Shown in pieces: positions 15,718 through 23,336 of a DNA stretch of 23,336 nucleotides. Both the position numbers and the translations under genes were made by a program. Numbering within the stretch: position 1 is the first letter of the stretch; each line of letters begins with the position of its first letter. Under the pieces are notes generated by a model. That model had not been told where the DNA came from. It ran no database searches and saw nothing but the letters and a program-made list of their open reading frames with translations. Origin of the DNA: Saprospiraceae bacterium (GTDB lineage Bacteria > Bacteroidota > Bacteroidia > Chitinophagales > Saprospiraceae); contig JABDJE010000154.1 in assembly GCA_013002625.1 (NCBI GenBank), positions 1-23,336 on the forward strand, given 5' to 3'.

Positions 15718-16888
15718 TTGATTCAGTTGATTGAGTTAGCAGAGGATCATTGTTAGTCAAACTTCCACCACCTGCAATGACCAGTTCATCTCCATCCTGG
15801 ATACCAGTTTCGATAACGACAAGGCCATCAGCACCTTCTCCTAATTCGATGTATGATTTTTTAGCGACCTTCTTTCCATTTTCTTCTCGGGCTACAAAAA
15901 CATATTTTCGACCGCTTACTTCCTCTTTGATAGTGTAAGAAGGAATGGCAATTGCGTTTTCTTTGGTGTAGTCATTGATTTTGACCTGTGCAAGCAAATT
16001 AGGCTTGAGCAGGCCCTGGCGGCTCGAACTGTTCATTTCAATAGTAAAGGTTCGATTGTTCCTGTCAATGGTACGTCCAAGCAGACTAATGGTTTCTGTA
16101 ATCGTATCATTTAGTGCAGGAAAGTAAATATCCACTTTATCACCTTTCTTTACTTTGCCGAGTAATGATTCCTGGAGGTCTGCCTTGATTTTTATTTTTT
16201 GGGTATTTAATAATTGAAGTATAGGCATTCCAGGTGAAGCCATTTCACCCTGATCCAAAAATTTGATATCTACAACGCCATTGATTGGAGCATACAAATT
16301 CTTTTTAGCAATTTGCCCTCTTAAAGTAGCCAATGATTTCTCAATACGCTCTTTGTTGTTTTTAGCTTCCAGATATTGTATTTCAGATCCGATGTTTTGT
16401 TTCCACAAGCGCTCTTGTCTTTCAAAGACGGTATTGGCAAGGGATAGGCCCGTTTCTAATTCAATAATTTGATTTTCAAGATTTCTAACATCCGTAACAA
16501 CCAGCAACTGACCTTTACGAACATAATCTCCTTCATCAACATACATTCCTGTAATTCTTCCCCCCATTTCTGAGCTAACATTAATGACATCCTCTGCGAC
16601 CACATTGGCTTGGACATCAATATATCGCTTGAAAGTCTGGGGTTTAACCGACATTACTTTAACGGCTATTGGCTCTTTTTCTTTTGGTGGATCTTGTTCC
16701 TTAATTTGATCTTCAAGTTGTGTGATCAGGTTTTGAATATCCCTCAATTCAGATTGTTTTTCTGCCAACAATGTTTTCTTGGCATCTAAATCTTCGGGGA
16801 TCGTAGTTGTGCCATTTGAATTGCAAGCCACAAATGTTACAATTGCAATGACTGCAATTCCTAGAATAATTTTTATTGAATGTTTCAT
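15707..16888 (-). CDS. RND efflux periplasmic adaptor (membrane fusion) lipoprotein
   Basis: A 393-residue HlyD/AcrA-type adaptor joining the inner membrane pump to the outer membrane channel. The signal sequence ends in FVAC, putting the lipidated Cys at 22 (a loose but acceptable lipobox). Unusually, a coiled coil at about 33-66 (LDAKKTLLAEKQSELRDIQN and on) comes before the barrel/lipoyl domains. The two lipoyl half-motifs are GGRITGMYVDEGDYVRKGQLL (109-129, shown with its key Gly residues) and APINGVVDIKFLDQGEMASPG (200-220), separated by the usual hairpin (138-195). Beta-barrel and membrane-proximal domains follow. Its stop overlaps the pump start by 11 bp, and the TolC-like gene ends 18 bp upstream. 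Confidence 0.93.
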   Translation of the reverse strand: MKHSIKIILGIAVIAIVTFVACNSNGTTTIPEDLDAKKTLLAEKQSELRDIQNLITQLEDQIKEQDPPKEKEPIAVKVMSVKPQTFKRYIDVQANVVAEDVINVSSEMGGRITGMYVDEGDYVRKGQLLVVTDVRNLENQIIELETGLSLANTVFERQERLWKQNIGSEIQYLEAKNNKERIEKSLATLRGQIAKKNLYAPINGVVDIKFLDQGEMASPGMPILQLLNTQKIKIKADLQESLLGKVKKGDKVDIYFPALNDTITETISLLGRTIDRNNRTFTIEMNSSSRQGLLKPNLLAQVKINDYTKENAIAIPSYTIKEEVSGRKYVFVAREENGKKVAKKSYIELGEGADGLVVIETGIQDGDELVIAGGGSLTNNDPLLTQSTESNDQ

Positions 16889-16906
16889 GTATCTGGTGTT
16901 CTGCTA

Positions 16907-18283
16907 TTAAATATTACCTAAGGCTATTTCTAAATCTGTCTTTGTTACAAGAAGCTCGTACAAGGCATTTACATAATTACCCTGTGCTTCATATAATTGT
17001 TGTTCCGCTTGTGTTACCTCCACGCTGGATCCAACACCCTCATTGAACTTTATAATCGTTTTGTCATAAATACTTTGTACGATTTCAAGTGACGATCTTC
17101 GGTTTTGAAGCGTCTTACGCGCATTGATATATTGCAGTTTTGCATTCGCGACTTGCAGATCGATGGCTCTTTCAAATTCACTTTTTTGAACGTCAATCTT
17201 GTCGAGTTCAATCTTCGCTTGTTGAACCTGCCCCTTCTTCATAAGGCCATCAAAAATCGGAAGTGTAATACCAAGACTGACATAACCTTGAGGGATCCAA
17301 CCCAGTTCATTGCCGTCGAACAGGTTCTCTCTTTGAATAGATTCACTGTAATTGGCTTTGGCCTGAAGGCTCGGAAGGTAGCCTCGCTTTAATCTTTGAA
17401 CATTCAATTTGTTCAGTTCTTTACCAAGGAGAATTTCGCTGTATTGGGCTTTGTTGTTATAATCTACGCGTTCCTCGAGATCTATTTTTTCAATACTCAT
17501 CAGATTAACCAGGGTTTCGAGATCTTCAGTGACCTGGATCTCTTCATTGATAGGGTAGGACATTTGAAATTTCAACAAGTTATAGCTGAGTGCAATGGCC
17601 TGATCAATTTTTTCAAAGTCGGTTTGCAAAATACCCATGCTCAATTCTAAGCGTTCAACGTCTAGTTTTTCCATAAATCCATTCTCATAAAATGCCCGGG
17701 TATCTTCTAGGGTTTTTTCCAAAATCTTGAGGTTGTTTTGGATGATCTTCTTGCTTTCTTCAGCAATAAGAATATTCATGTAAGCTTTGGTTACATTGGC
17801 GCGAATTTCCTCTTCCTTTACATCAATGCCTTTGCGTGTCAGCTCCTTGAACAATTTGGCTGCTTTCAAGCCCGAGAAATAGGATCCGTCTAGAAGCAAC
17901 CATCTGAAATCAACGCTGGCAAAAAGGTTGTTGGGTCTAAAAAGGGCAAACTCAAAGGTTTGTGGTGTACCCGTAAAAGGATCAATTTCCTCAAATTCTT
18001 GTGCCAGCACATTATATATTGACGGTGTGATAAAATCTTCAACAGGATTCACAGGTACCTGGAAGTAGTATTGATAATTCAACCCCGCTTCCACCTGTGG
18101 TAAGCCAATTGATCGATACTCTATTATTTGCGCGTCAGCGTCAGCAACATCCAGTTGCGCCAATTTGATATTATTACTATTGTTGATAGCATATTCAATA
18201 GCTTGATCCAATGAGAATTCCTGTTGTGCTTCAACAGGAAAGGATATGGTCAAGATGAATAAAAATGAAAGCCATTTGATCAT
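16907..18283 (-). CDS. TolC-like outer membrane efflux protein
   Basis: A 458-residue outer membrane factor. The signal peptide is about 1-19 (ending PVEAQ), followed by the family opening FSLDQAIEYAINNSNNIKLAQLDV (23-46, helical). Two long helical repeats follow: the first around VTKAYMNILIAEESKKIIQNN, the second around AKLQYINARKTLQNRRSSLEI and GVGSSVEVTQAEQQLYEAQGNYVNALYELLVTKTDLEIALG at the end. This gives the trimeric barrel-and-tunnel channel of the pump. It begins inside the stop of the TetR gene (ATGA at 18280-18283) and is 18 bp before the adaptor gene. Confidence 0.94.
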   Translation of the reverse strand: MIKWLSFLFILTISFPVEAQQEFSLDQAIEYAINNSNNIKLAQLDVADADAQIIEYRSIGLPQVEAGLNYQYYFQVPVNPVEDFITPSIYNVLAQEFEEIDPFTGTPQTFEFALFRPNNLFASVDFRWLLLDGSYFSGLKAAKLFKELTRKGIDVKEEEIRANVTKAYMNILIAEESKKIIQNNLKILEKTLEDTRAFYENGFMEKLDVERLELSMGILQTDFEKIDQAIALSYNLLKFQMSYPINEEIQVTEDLETLVNLMSIEKIDLEERVDYNNKAQYSEILLGKELNKLNVQRLKRGYLPSLQAKANYSESIQRENLFDGNELGWIPQGYVSLGITLPIFDGLMKKGQVQQAKIELDKIDVQKSEFERAIDLQVANAKLQYINARKTLQNRRSSLEIVQSIYDKTIIKFNEGVGSSVEVTQAEQQLYEAQGNYVNALYELLVTKTDLEIALGNI

Positions 18284-18891
18284 GCTTCGATGTTTTTCAA
18301 ATATTTGTTAAATGTTTTTCTGCCTTTATCGTTCATTATGCCATGAATATGGTAGTCCATAACATTTTGATATAAATCTGGTAATTGATACTCTCTGGTC
18401 TCAAATGAGTCTGGATTAAAAATCATTCGAGCAAGACCAATGTATAATCTGGAGTATATATCAATATCGATTTCCTCCCTGTAGAACCCTTCTTTGATAC
18501 CCCTTTCTATATTGGATTTTATGACGTTTTGGATATGACTGAAATGATCTTTGTCAATTAATTTCCAGGCTGCTGGATGATATTTCTTTAAATCATACGA
18601 TAAGGAAGGTTTGATGGTTCTTACGCTCTCAAGCACATATCGGGCAATACTCATCATCTCGTGTATCGCATTTTCCGATGTCTCACGAATATCTTCAACG
18701 ATCGCATGCTCTTCCTCAATAAAATGTTGAATCACAGAGACAACCAACTCCTTTTTATTCTCTACAAATGTGTAGACCGTTTTTTTAGATATACCCAACA
18801 TTCTGGCTATATCATCCATACTGACGCTTTTGACGCCGTAGCTTAAAAAAAGTTCTTTTGCTGATGCCAGCAGAGCAGATTTTTGATCCAT
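18280..18891 (-). CDS. TetR/AcrR family regulator of the efflux operon
   Basis: A 203-residue regulator with an N-terminal helix-turn-helix: AKELFLSYGVKSVSMDDIARMLGISKKTVYTFVENKKELV (11-50), whose recognition helix is about ISKKTVYTFV (34-43). The C-terminal ligand/dimer domain has no assignable specificity. As the first gene of the operon, translated by an ATGA overlap into the tolC-like gene, it most likely represses its own transcript, and its ligand would be a pump substrate or a related compound. A candidate operator lies 28 bp upstream of the start. Confidence 0.93.
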   Translation of the reverse strand: MDQKSALLASAKELFLSYGVKSVSMDDIARMLGISKKTVYTFVENKKELVVSVIQHFIEEEHAIVEDIRETSENAIHEMMSIARYVLESVRTIKPSLSYDLKKYHPAAWKLIDKDHFSHIQNVIKSNIERGIKEGFYREEIDIDIYSRLYIGLARMIFNPDSFETREYQLPDLYQNVMDYHIHGIMNDKGRKTFNKYLKNIEA

Positions 18892-18918
18892 AGCGCGAAA
18901 TTACATCCTTTAAACTCA

Positions 18919-18953
18919 GGAAACTATATTTTGTTTTAAAGTTTCCATAGTTT
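18919..18953. promoter_or_regulatory. Candidate TetR operator: overlapping inverted repeats
   Basis: GGAAACT (18919-18925) and AGTTTCC (18940-18946) form perfect 7-bp arms around a 14-bp AT-rich centre that includes two more matching pairs. A second, offset pair, AAACTAT (18921-18927) and ATAGTTT (18947-18953), shares the left arm. The site is in the 131-bp gap between the divergent tetR and DASS transporter genes, 28 bp upstream of the tetR start, where autoregulatory operators of this family usually lie. Binding to this sequence is inferred, not seen. Confidence 0.5.
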
Positions 18954-19022
18954 TTATATCAAAATTTCAATTGCTCCGACTAACGGCAATCATTTTTAGA
19001 TTTTGATATTTTTACAAGATCT

Positions 19023-20453
19023 ATGAAGCACTGGAAGATCATAAGTTGGATAGCCGGACCTCTGGCTTTCTTAATCCTCTATAATTGTCCAACATTCCTG
19101 CCAACCGGGTTTTCACAAAAGGTTGTAGCGGTTGCCGTATGGATGATCATTTGGTGGTTAACAGAAGTGGTATCCATCAGTGTAACAGCATTATTGCCAC
19201 TATTTCTATTTCCATTTTTAAATATATTACCCCTTAAAGAGGTCAGTGCCAATTATGGGAGTCCCATTGTTTTTCTCTTTTTTGGAGGCTTCGTAATGGC
19301 GCTTGGTTTGGAGAAGGTAAATTTGCACAGACGTATTGCATTGAACATCATTTCCTGGACGGGAACCAGTCCCAACAAAGTAATACTTGGATTCATGCTG
19401 TCTACAGCTTTGTTGAGTATGTGGATTAGCAACACAGCAAGCACAGTTGTTATGCTTCCCATTGCCTTGTCTGTAATAAATTTGATAGCTAAAGATGATG
19501 ATGGATTTACAGGGAAGGATCAAAACTTTGCCTTATCGATTATGTTGGCTATCGCCTTTTCGGCAAATATTGGAGGTGTTTCAACATTGATTGGCACGCC
19601 ACCGAATTCAGTATTTGCAGGTTTTATTGAAAACGAATACAATATTCAAATCGGATTTTTTGAATGGATGAAAATGGGGGTACCTTTTTCAATACTCATG
19701 CTCTTGATCTGTTATTTTGTAATTGTGAAATGGATGTATCCAAGTAATTTAAAATCACTCAACAATCCAGAAAAGGTCATCCAGTCTGAGCTTCAAAAAC
19801 TTGGTAAAATGAGCGGTGAGGAAAAACTTGTGGTTTTCATCTTTGCCATTGCTATTTCACTTTGGGTATTAAAAAACAGTTTAAATGCCATTCAGGATTA
19901 TATAGAGTTTTCGGATCCGGGTATCAGTGTTCTTGCTGCATTTTTGTTATTCAGCATCCCGAAAAACCTCAACATGGAGCGGGTATTGGATTGGAAGGAC
20001 ACAATCAAATTGCCATGGGGCATACTTATCTTATTTGGAGGAGGACTTGCTTTGGCAAATGGATTATCTTCTGCCGGTGTAATGGATATGATCGGAAATG
20101 CCATATCCGAATCGAATTTCAAATATCCATTTCTAATTTCTATAGGCTTGATTGCCATTATGTTATTCATGACAGAACTTATGAGTAATGTGGCTTTAGT
20201 GGCTGTATTTATTCCGGTTGTAGCAGGAATAGCGCTTGGATTGGATATCCCATTAATGTACTTGTGCATTCCCGTAACTATGGCAGCCAGTTGCGCATTC
20301 ATGTTGCCCATGGCAACCCCACCGAATGCCATCGTATTTGCAAGTGGTTATGTAAAAGTGTATCAAATGGCAAGAGTGGGATTTATTTTAAATGTGCTTT
20401 CTGTCATTTTTATAAGCCTCTTTGCTAAGTTTATCATTCCTCTCATTTTTTAA
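19023..20453 (+). CDS. DASS/SLC13 family anion (dicarboxylate) symporter
   Basis: A 476-residue inner membrane transporter of the divalent anion:Na+ symporter family (CitT, SdcS, VcINDY). About eleven to twelve hydrophobic segments cover the whole length. Both inverted-repeat signatures are visible: WISNTAS (134-140) with IGTPPNSVFAG (190-200), and TELMSNVALV (384-393) with MATPPNAIVFASG (430-442). The second SNT motif reads SNV, a change in a substrate/sodium-contacting position that may affect selectivity. The family signature of the sodium:sulfate symporters (A-x-x-x-F-M-L-P-x-A-T-P-P-N) is present at 422-435 region. Likely substrates are succinate, fumarate, malate or similar. It is divergent from tetR and followed by the cytochrome gene after 24 bp. 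Confidence 0.92.
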   Translation: MKHWKIISWIAGPLAFLILYNCPTFLPTGFSQKVVAVAVWMIIWWLTEVVSISVTALLPLFLFPFLNILPLKEVSANYGSPIVFLFFGGFVMALGLEKVNLHRRIALNIISWTGTSPNKVILGFMLSTALLSMWISNTASTVVMLPIALSVINLIAKDDDGFTGKDQNFALSIMLAIAFSANIGGVSTLIGTPPNSVFAGFIENEYNIQIGFFEWMKMGVPFSILMLLICYFVIVKWMYPSNLKSLNNPEKVIQSELQKLGKMSGEEKLVVFIFAIAISLWVLKNSLNAIQDYIEFSDPGISVLAAFLLFSIPKNLNMERVLDWKDTIKLPWGILILFGGGLALANGLSSAGVMDMIGNAISESNFKYPFLISIGLIAIMLFMTELMSNVALVAVFIPVVAGIALGLDIPLMYLCIPVTMAASCAFMLPMATPPNAIVFASGYVKVYQMARVGFILNVLSVIFISLFAKFIIPLIF

Positions 20454-20477
20454 TTTTAACTTAACTCAAAAATTAGC

Positions 20478-20774
20478 ATGCTTAAGAAATTAATAATGGT
20501 CTGTGGATTTGGCGTCGCATTATATGCTTGTGCACCTGCATCCAAAACAAATATTGATGCTGCCAAATTATATAAAACCCACTGTGTCATCTGTCATGGC
20601 ATCGATGGCAAACTGGGCATCAATGGCGCCAAGGACTTGACAGTGTCTCCTATGACTTTTAAGGAACGCGTGAATAATATAACCAATGGAGCGGGCACAA
20701 TGCAAGCTTTCAAGGATATTTTATCCAAGGAAGAAATTGAAGCACTGGCTAAATATACCTTAACACTTAAGTAG
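20478..20774 (+). CDS. Single-heme c-type cytochrome lipoprotein
   Basis: A 98-residue exported cytochrome. The signal sequence ends in LYAC (lipobox, Cys18), so it is probably a lipid-anchored periplasmic or outer membrane protein. The heme site is C36-V-I-C39-H40, and Met75 in GAGTMQAF is the likely sixth ligand. The C-terminal helix EEIEALAKYTLTL is typical of cytochrome c class I. It would carry single electrons; the partner is unknown. It is 24 bp after the transporter and only 2 bp before anmK, so it is embedded in a transcript with no other redox gene. Confidence 0.92.
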   Translation: MLKKLIMVCGFGVALYACAPASKTNIDAAKLYKTHCVICHGIDGKLGINGAKDLTVSPMTFKERVNNITNGAGTMQAFKDILSKEEIEALAKYTLTLK

Positions 20775-20776
20775 TT

Positions 20777-21841
20777 ATGATTGGCCTGGGCATTATGTCA
20801 GGTAGTTCTCTGGATGGCCTGGATATCGCATTGGTTGAATTTGATTTTGATTCAAAAAATCAATGGCAATTATTACATGGCCATACTTTTCCATTAGATC
20901 CACAGCTAATAAGTAAGCTCAAATCTGCTGTACATACCGACCCCTTTGAATATGCTGAAATTGAATTTGGATATTCAAAATTTGTGGTGGCATGCATACT
21001 AGAATTTAGATCTCAATGTGGATCTGAAGATGAATTTATTGCATTGCATGGACACACAGTTTTGCACTTACCCAAATATGCCAAATCGGTCCAAATGATC
21101 AATGCAGCTTATGTTGCCGAGCAGTGTCAACGCAGAACCATCACAGATTTTAGAAATAATGATTTAGCATTAGGCGGGCAGGGCACACCGATGGCGGTAC
21201 TGGCCGATAAATACCTGTTCCCCGGATACGATTATTACCTCAACCTTGGTGGGATTGCAAACATTTCATTTCAAAATGAAAAATGGCAAGCTTTTGACCT
21301 GTTTCCATTCAATCAGGTATTAAATCATTTTGCAAATAAGCTGGGGCAGGAATATGACCAGGATGGCGTCCTTGCTTCAGAAGGTAAAACAGACCTTACG
21401 ATATTACAAAAATTAAACAGCCATCCCTATGTATTATTAGATCCTCCAAAGTCATTGGACAACACAGAAGTAAAGAAGACATGGATTCACTGGATGGATC
21501 AGTTGGATGTGGATGTACCATCCCTATTAACAACCTTTATCGAATTCAGCTGTTTTCAGTTAGACAAAACAGTTCAATCGAATTCCAGGATTATGCTTAC
21601 AGGTGGAGGAACAAAGAATACATATTTCATACAATGTTTAGAGAATATCCTATCTCGTAAATCTGTTAATCTTGAGATTCCCTCAGATTCAATTATTGAT
21701 TTCAAAGAGGCAATTTTAATGGCATTTGCCGGCGCCTTGAGGTTAAATAACCAAACCAATTTTATTTCTGACGCAACAGGCGCTAAAAGGGATGCTTTTG
21801 GAGGAGCCGTATATTTACCGTCTACCTATGGAGAACACTAA
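20777..21841 (+). CDS. anmK: Anhydro-N-acetylmuramic acid kinase
   Basis: A 354-residue kinase that phosphorylates and opens 1,6-anhydro-MurNAc to MurNAc-6-phosphate during recycling of peptidoglycan, in the cytoplasm. Visible: the ATP loop GIMSGSSLDGLDIALVEF (5-22), ALHGHTVLHLP (89-99), TDFRNNDLALGGQGTPM (123-139, with Asp124 in the place of the E. coli catalytic Asp182), YLNLGGIANIS, and the second ATP motif MLTGGGTKN. Length is close to the family norm (about 370). It starts 2 bp after the cytochrome gene, and its last 14 bp overlap the start of the SDR gene, indicating coupling of all three. Confidence 0.95.
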   Translation: MIGLGIMSGSSLDGLDIALVEFDFDSKNQWQLLHGHTFPLDPQLISKLKSAVHTDPFEYAEIEFGYSKFVVACILEFRSQCGSEDEFIALHGHTVLHLPKYAKSVQMINAAYVAEQCQRRTITDFRNNDLALGGQGTPMAVLADKYLFPGYDYYLNLGGIANISFQNEKWQAFDLFPFNQVLNHFANKLGQEYDQDGVLASEGKTDLTILQKLNSHPYVLLDPPKSLDNTEVKKTWIHWMDQLDVDVPSLLTTFIEFSCFQLDKTVQSNSRIMLTGGGTKNTYFIQCLENILSRKSVNLEIPSDSIIDFKEAILMAFAGALRLNNQTNFISDATGAKRDAFGGAVYLPSTYGEH

Positions 21842-22856
21842 AAGCATTTTGATTACAGGAGCGACGGGCTTCATTGGTTCCTATGTGTGTAGACAAATGG
21901 TCCAGCTAGGCTATGACGTGCATATCACAAAAAGAATGACCAGCAGAACCTCGCTTATCGATCTTGTTAAAGACAAGATCACCATGCATGAGGTTTCGCT
22001 TACCGACATCAAAGCATTGGATGAAATAGTTGCTCAAGTGGATGTCATTATTCACTGTGCCGCTATTATTACGATTCAACCTCACACAAAAGATCAACTT
22101 TTTGATCTGAATGTAGGTGCAACACGTGATTTGGTTAATCTTGCGCTGCATAATAATATTGATCATTTTGTATTCTTAAGTTCTGTAGCAGCATTGGGTG
22201 TACCAAAGAAAGATGTCACCCTGGATGAATCACATGGATGGGATGACATGGATACACATGGAGATTATGGGAAGTCGAAATATAGAGCTGAATTGGAGGT
22301 GCGCCGCGCAGAAGCAGAAGGTTTAAATGTCACCATTCTTAATCCTGCGCTTGTATTGGGAGCGGGATTCTGGAATAGTGGTACGCCTTCAATATTTAAA
22401 AAATTGGATGGACTTATGCCATTCATGCCGATGGGAAGTAATGGATTCGTAGATGTAAGAGATATCGCAAATGGGGTCGCAAATGCTGTGCTGAACCCTA
22501 ATGCCTATGGTCATCGAATTATCTTAAGTGGACATAACGCTTCTTTGAAAGAGGCATTTAATATGATCAGGGCATCTTTGAATAGAAAACCCGTTAATCG
22601 GTTTTTGGACAAATCGAATGCCTGGTTTTTCATATTTCTGGACTTTTTAAAATCAGTATTTACGCGAAGCCAAAGGGTCCTGACCAAAGGAGCAGTCAAG
22701 ACAATGTCTTCCAAAAAAAAATATTCGAATGCTGTGTCCAAAGAAATTCTGAAATTGGACTACCGGCCCTTATCAACAACGATTCAGGATACCGTTGATA
22801 GTTACAGGGTGTCTAACCGAGAGGGTATTCAATATGGCATATTGTCATTCGACTAA
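21828..22856 (+). CDS. NAD(P)-dependent epimerase/dehydratase (extended SDR)
   Basis: A 342-residue extended short-chain dehydrogenase/reductase. Nucleotide binding GATGFIGSYV (11-20), the HCAA motif (76-79), the catalytic SS at 118-119, and Y147-x3-K151 in DYGKSKYRAE are all present, with NPALVLGAG further on. Its overall look is that of the dihydroflavonol reductase/3-beta-HSD/sugar-epimerase branch, and the substrate cannot be named. I start it at ATG 21828 (MENTKSILITGATG), because the Rossmann strand normally begins within a few residues of the start. An in-frame ATG at 21792 would add 12 residues inside anmK. A dehydrogenase next to anmK could suggest sugar handling, but this is weak. 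Confidence 0.92.
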   Translation: MENTKSILITGATGFIGSYVCRQMVQLGYDVHITKRMTSRTSLIDLVKDKITMHEVSLTDIKALDEIVAQVDVIIHCAAIITIQPHTKDQLFDLNVGATRDLVNLALHNNIDHFVFLSSVAALGVPKKDVTLDESHGWDDMDTHGDYGKSKYRAELEVRRAEAEGLNVTILNPALVLGAGFWNSGTPSIFKKLDGLMPFMPMGSNGFVDVRDIANGVANAVLNPNAYGHRIILSGHNASLKEAFNMIRASLNRKPVNRFLDKSNAWFFIFLDFLKSVFTRSQRVLTKGAVKTMSSKKKYSNAVSKEILKLDYRPLSTTIQDTVDSYRVSNREGIQYGILSFD

Positions 22857-22860
22857 ATAA

Positions 22861-22892
22861 TTCACTTTTTGGAAGACATATTCGCTTTTTGG
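22861..22892. repeat. 12-bp direct repeat, 20-bp period, upstream of secreted protein gene
   Basis: TTCACTTTTTGG at 22861-22872 and TTCGCTTTTTGG at 22881-22892 match at 11 of 12 positions, with starts exactly 20 bp apart (about two helical turns). They lie just after the SDR stop and 68-100 bp before the ATG of the secreted protein gene. Spacing of this kind suits a regulator that binds direct repeats, such as a LytTR-type response regulator. A weak promoter-like TTG (22893-22895) with TATCTTG (22918-22924) follows. Confidence 0.5.
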
Positions 22893-22960
22893 TTGAATAA
22901 AATAAATTTACATCTACTATCTTGAGTCTTCTTAGTTGATTTGAGTGATAATTTAATTGT

Positions 22961-23336
22961 ATGAAAAACTTACTGATTACTGCAGTAGTCCTTTGCAGCA
23001 CCCCATTCCTGTTATCCAGCCAGGAAATTATTTTCGAAGATGCTGTTGTTGAAACGACCTATGCGGTCAAGCAGGGTAGGACGCCTGCGGTACGAGATAT
23101 AATTGCTAAACACCCCACGCCAAAAGAGAAAAGATCCCTGGCTAAAAAAGACAGGATCATACCTCAGAATTTCAAGGGCCGTTACCCCTCAAAAGAAATT
23201 AAAAATACCAAAACATATTCCGGACCTGATTTATTAAGACAATCAGAAAACCCTTCATTGAATGCTGCTGTGCAGCCATTGGTAAATATTGACGGACTAT
23301 TGGCCGGTGGGTCACCCCATGATCCATCAGGTGATA
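22961..23336 (+). CDS. N-terminal part of a secreted protein (truncated by window end)
   Basis: An open frame of at least 125 codons, running off the window, begins at ATG 22961. It has a signal peptide (MKNLLITAVVLCSTPFLLSSQ, about 20-21 residues, with cleavage after Gln or Ser likely). The mature part has a basic propeptide-like stretch (KQGRTPAVRD, PTPKEKRSLAKKDRI), then VQPLVNIDGLLAGGSPHDPSGD. The last segment resembles the P-P-D-T-x-G-D motif that opens large secreted T9SS cargo proteins in Bacteroidota. The C-terminus, which would show a sorting domain, is outside the window. Confidence 0.82.
   Translation, partial: MKNLLITAVVLCSTPFLLSSQEIIFEDAVVETTYAVKQGRTPAVRDIIAKHPTPKEKRSLAKKDRIIPQNFKGRYPSKEIKNTKTYSGPDLLRQSENPSLNAAVQPLVNIDGLLAGGSPHDPSGD

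Noticed and set aside
21792..21827. ATG at 21792 as start of the SDR gene
   Set aside because: It adds 12 residues not expected before the Rossmann strand and lies deep within anmK; ATG 21828 fits the family better.
1..23336. Mobile element, phage, CRISPR, tRNA or rRNA content
   Set aside because: I looked for transposase/integrase motifs, repeat-spacer arrays and tRNA cloverleaf-like sequences, and saw none.

Overview
The window looks like chromosomal DNA of a member of the Bacteroidota, perhaps a Saprospira-like lineage (the phylum is well supported, the family is a guess). The evidence is an AT-rich genome, a secreted protein ending in a type A type IX secretion (T9SS) sorting domain, signal peptides of the SxQ/AQ type, lipoproteins with loose lipoboxes, few Shine-Dalgarno sequences, and small membrane families common in this phylum (DUF1761, DUF4870, DUF2752, TM2). 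I see no transposase, phage gene, CRISPR array, rRNA or tRNA; this is ordinary core-plus-accessory chromosome.

Layout. (1) 1-2053: the tail of a possible + strand gene, then on the - strand a gamma-glutamyltransferase-like protein and a DoxX-like membrane protein. (2) 2053-5283, - strand: an exported, very basic Lys/Thr-rich protein with its own strong terminator, and a large T9SS cargo protein with an FN3 - C25(gingipain)-like - FN3 - PKD - sorting-domain layout in which the gingipain catalytic His and Cys appear to be replaced. (3) 5347-5920, - strand: two small exported or membrane orphans. (4) 5959-8374, - strand: a tightly packed run TM2 - DUF2752 - DUF4870 - M48 metalloprotease - DUF1761, with stop/start overlaps that imply one co-translated membrane module. 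(5) 8552-11636, + strand: YgiQ-type radical SAM protein, an unrecognised helical protein, and a DinB-fold protein. (6) 11625-18891, - strand: a five-gene efflux operon tetR - tolC-like - membrane fusion protein - RND pump - pdxH, preceded by palindromes that could be the TetR operator. (7) 19023-22856, + strand: a compact set with a DASS/SLC13 dicarboxylate transporter, a c-type cytochrome lipoprotein, anhydro-MurNAc kinase (anmK) and an NAD(P)-dependent epimerase-like SDR. (8) 22961-end: the start of another secreted protein, preceded by a 12-bp direct repeat with 20-bp period.

How it fits together. The RND operon is a complete self-regulated tripartite exporter, with a B6-salvage/biosynthesis oxidase attached to its 3' end. 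The 5.9-8.4 kb cluster is the best candidate for an under-described system: four uncharacterised small membrane proteins around one membrane-anchored Zn-protease. The two large secreted proteins and the cationic protein represent the cell-surface/T9SS side. Family calls come from motif recognition by eye; no database search was possible.
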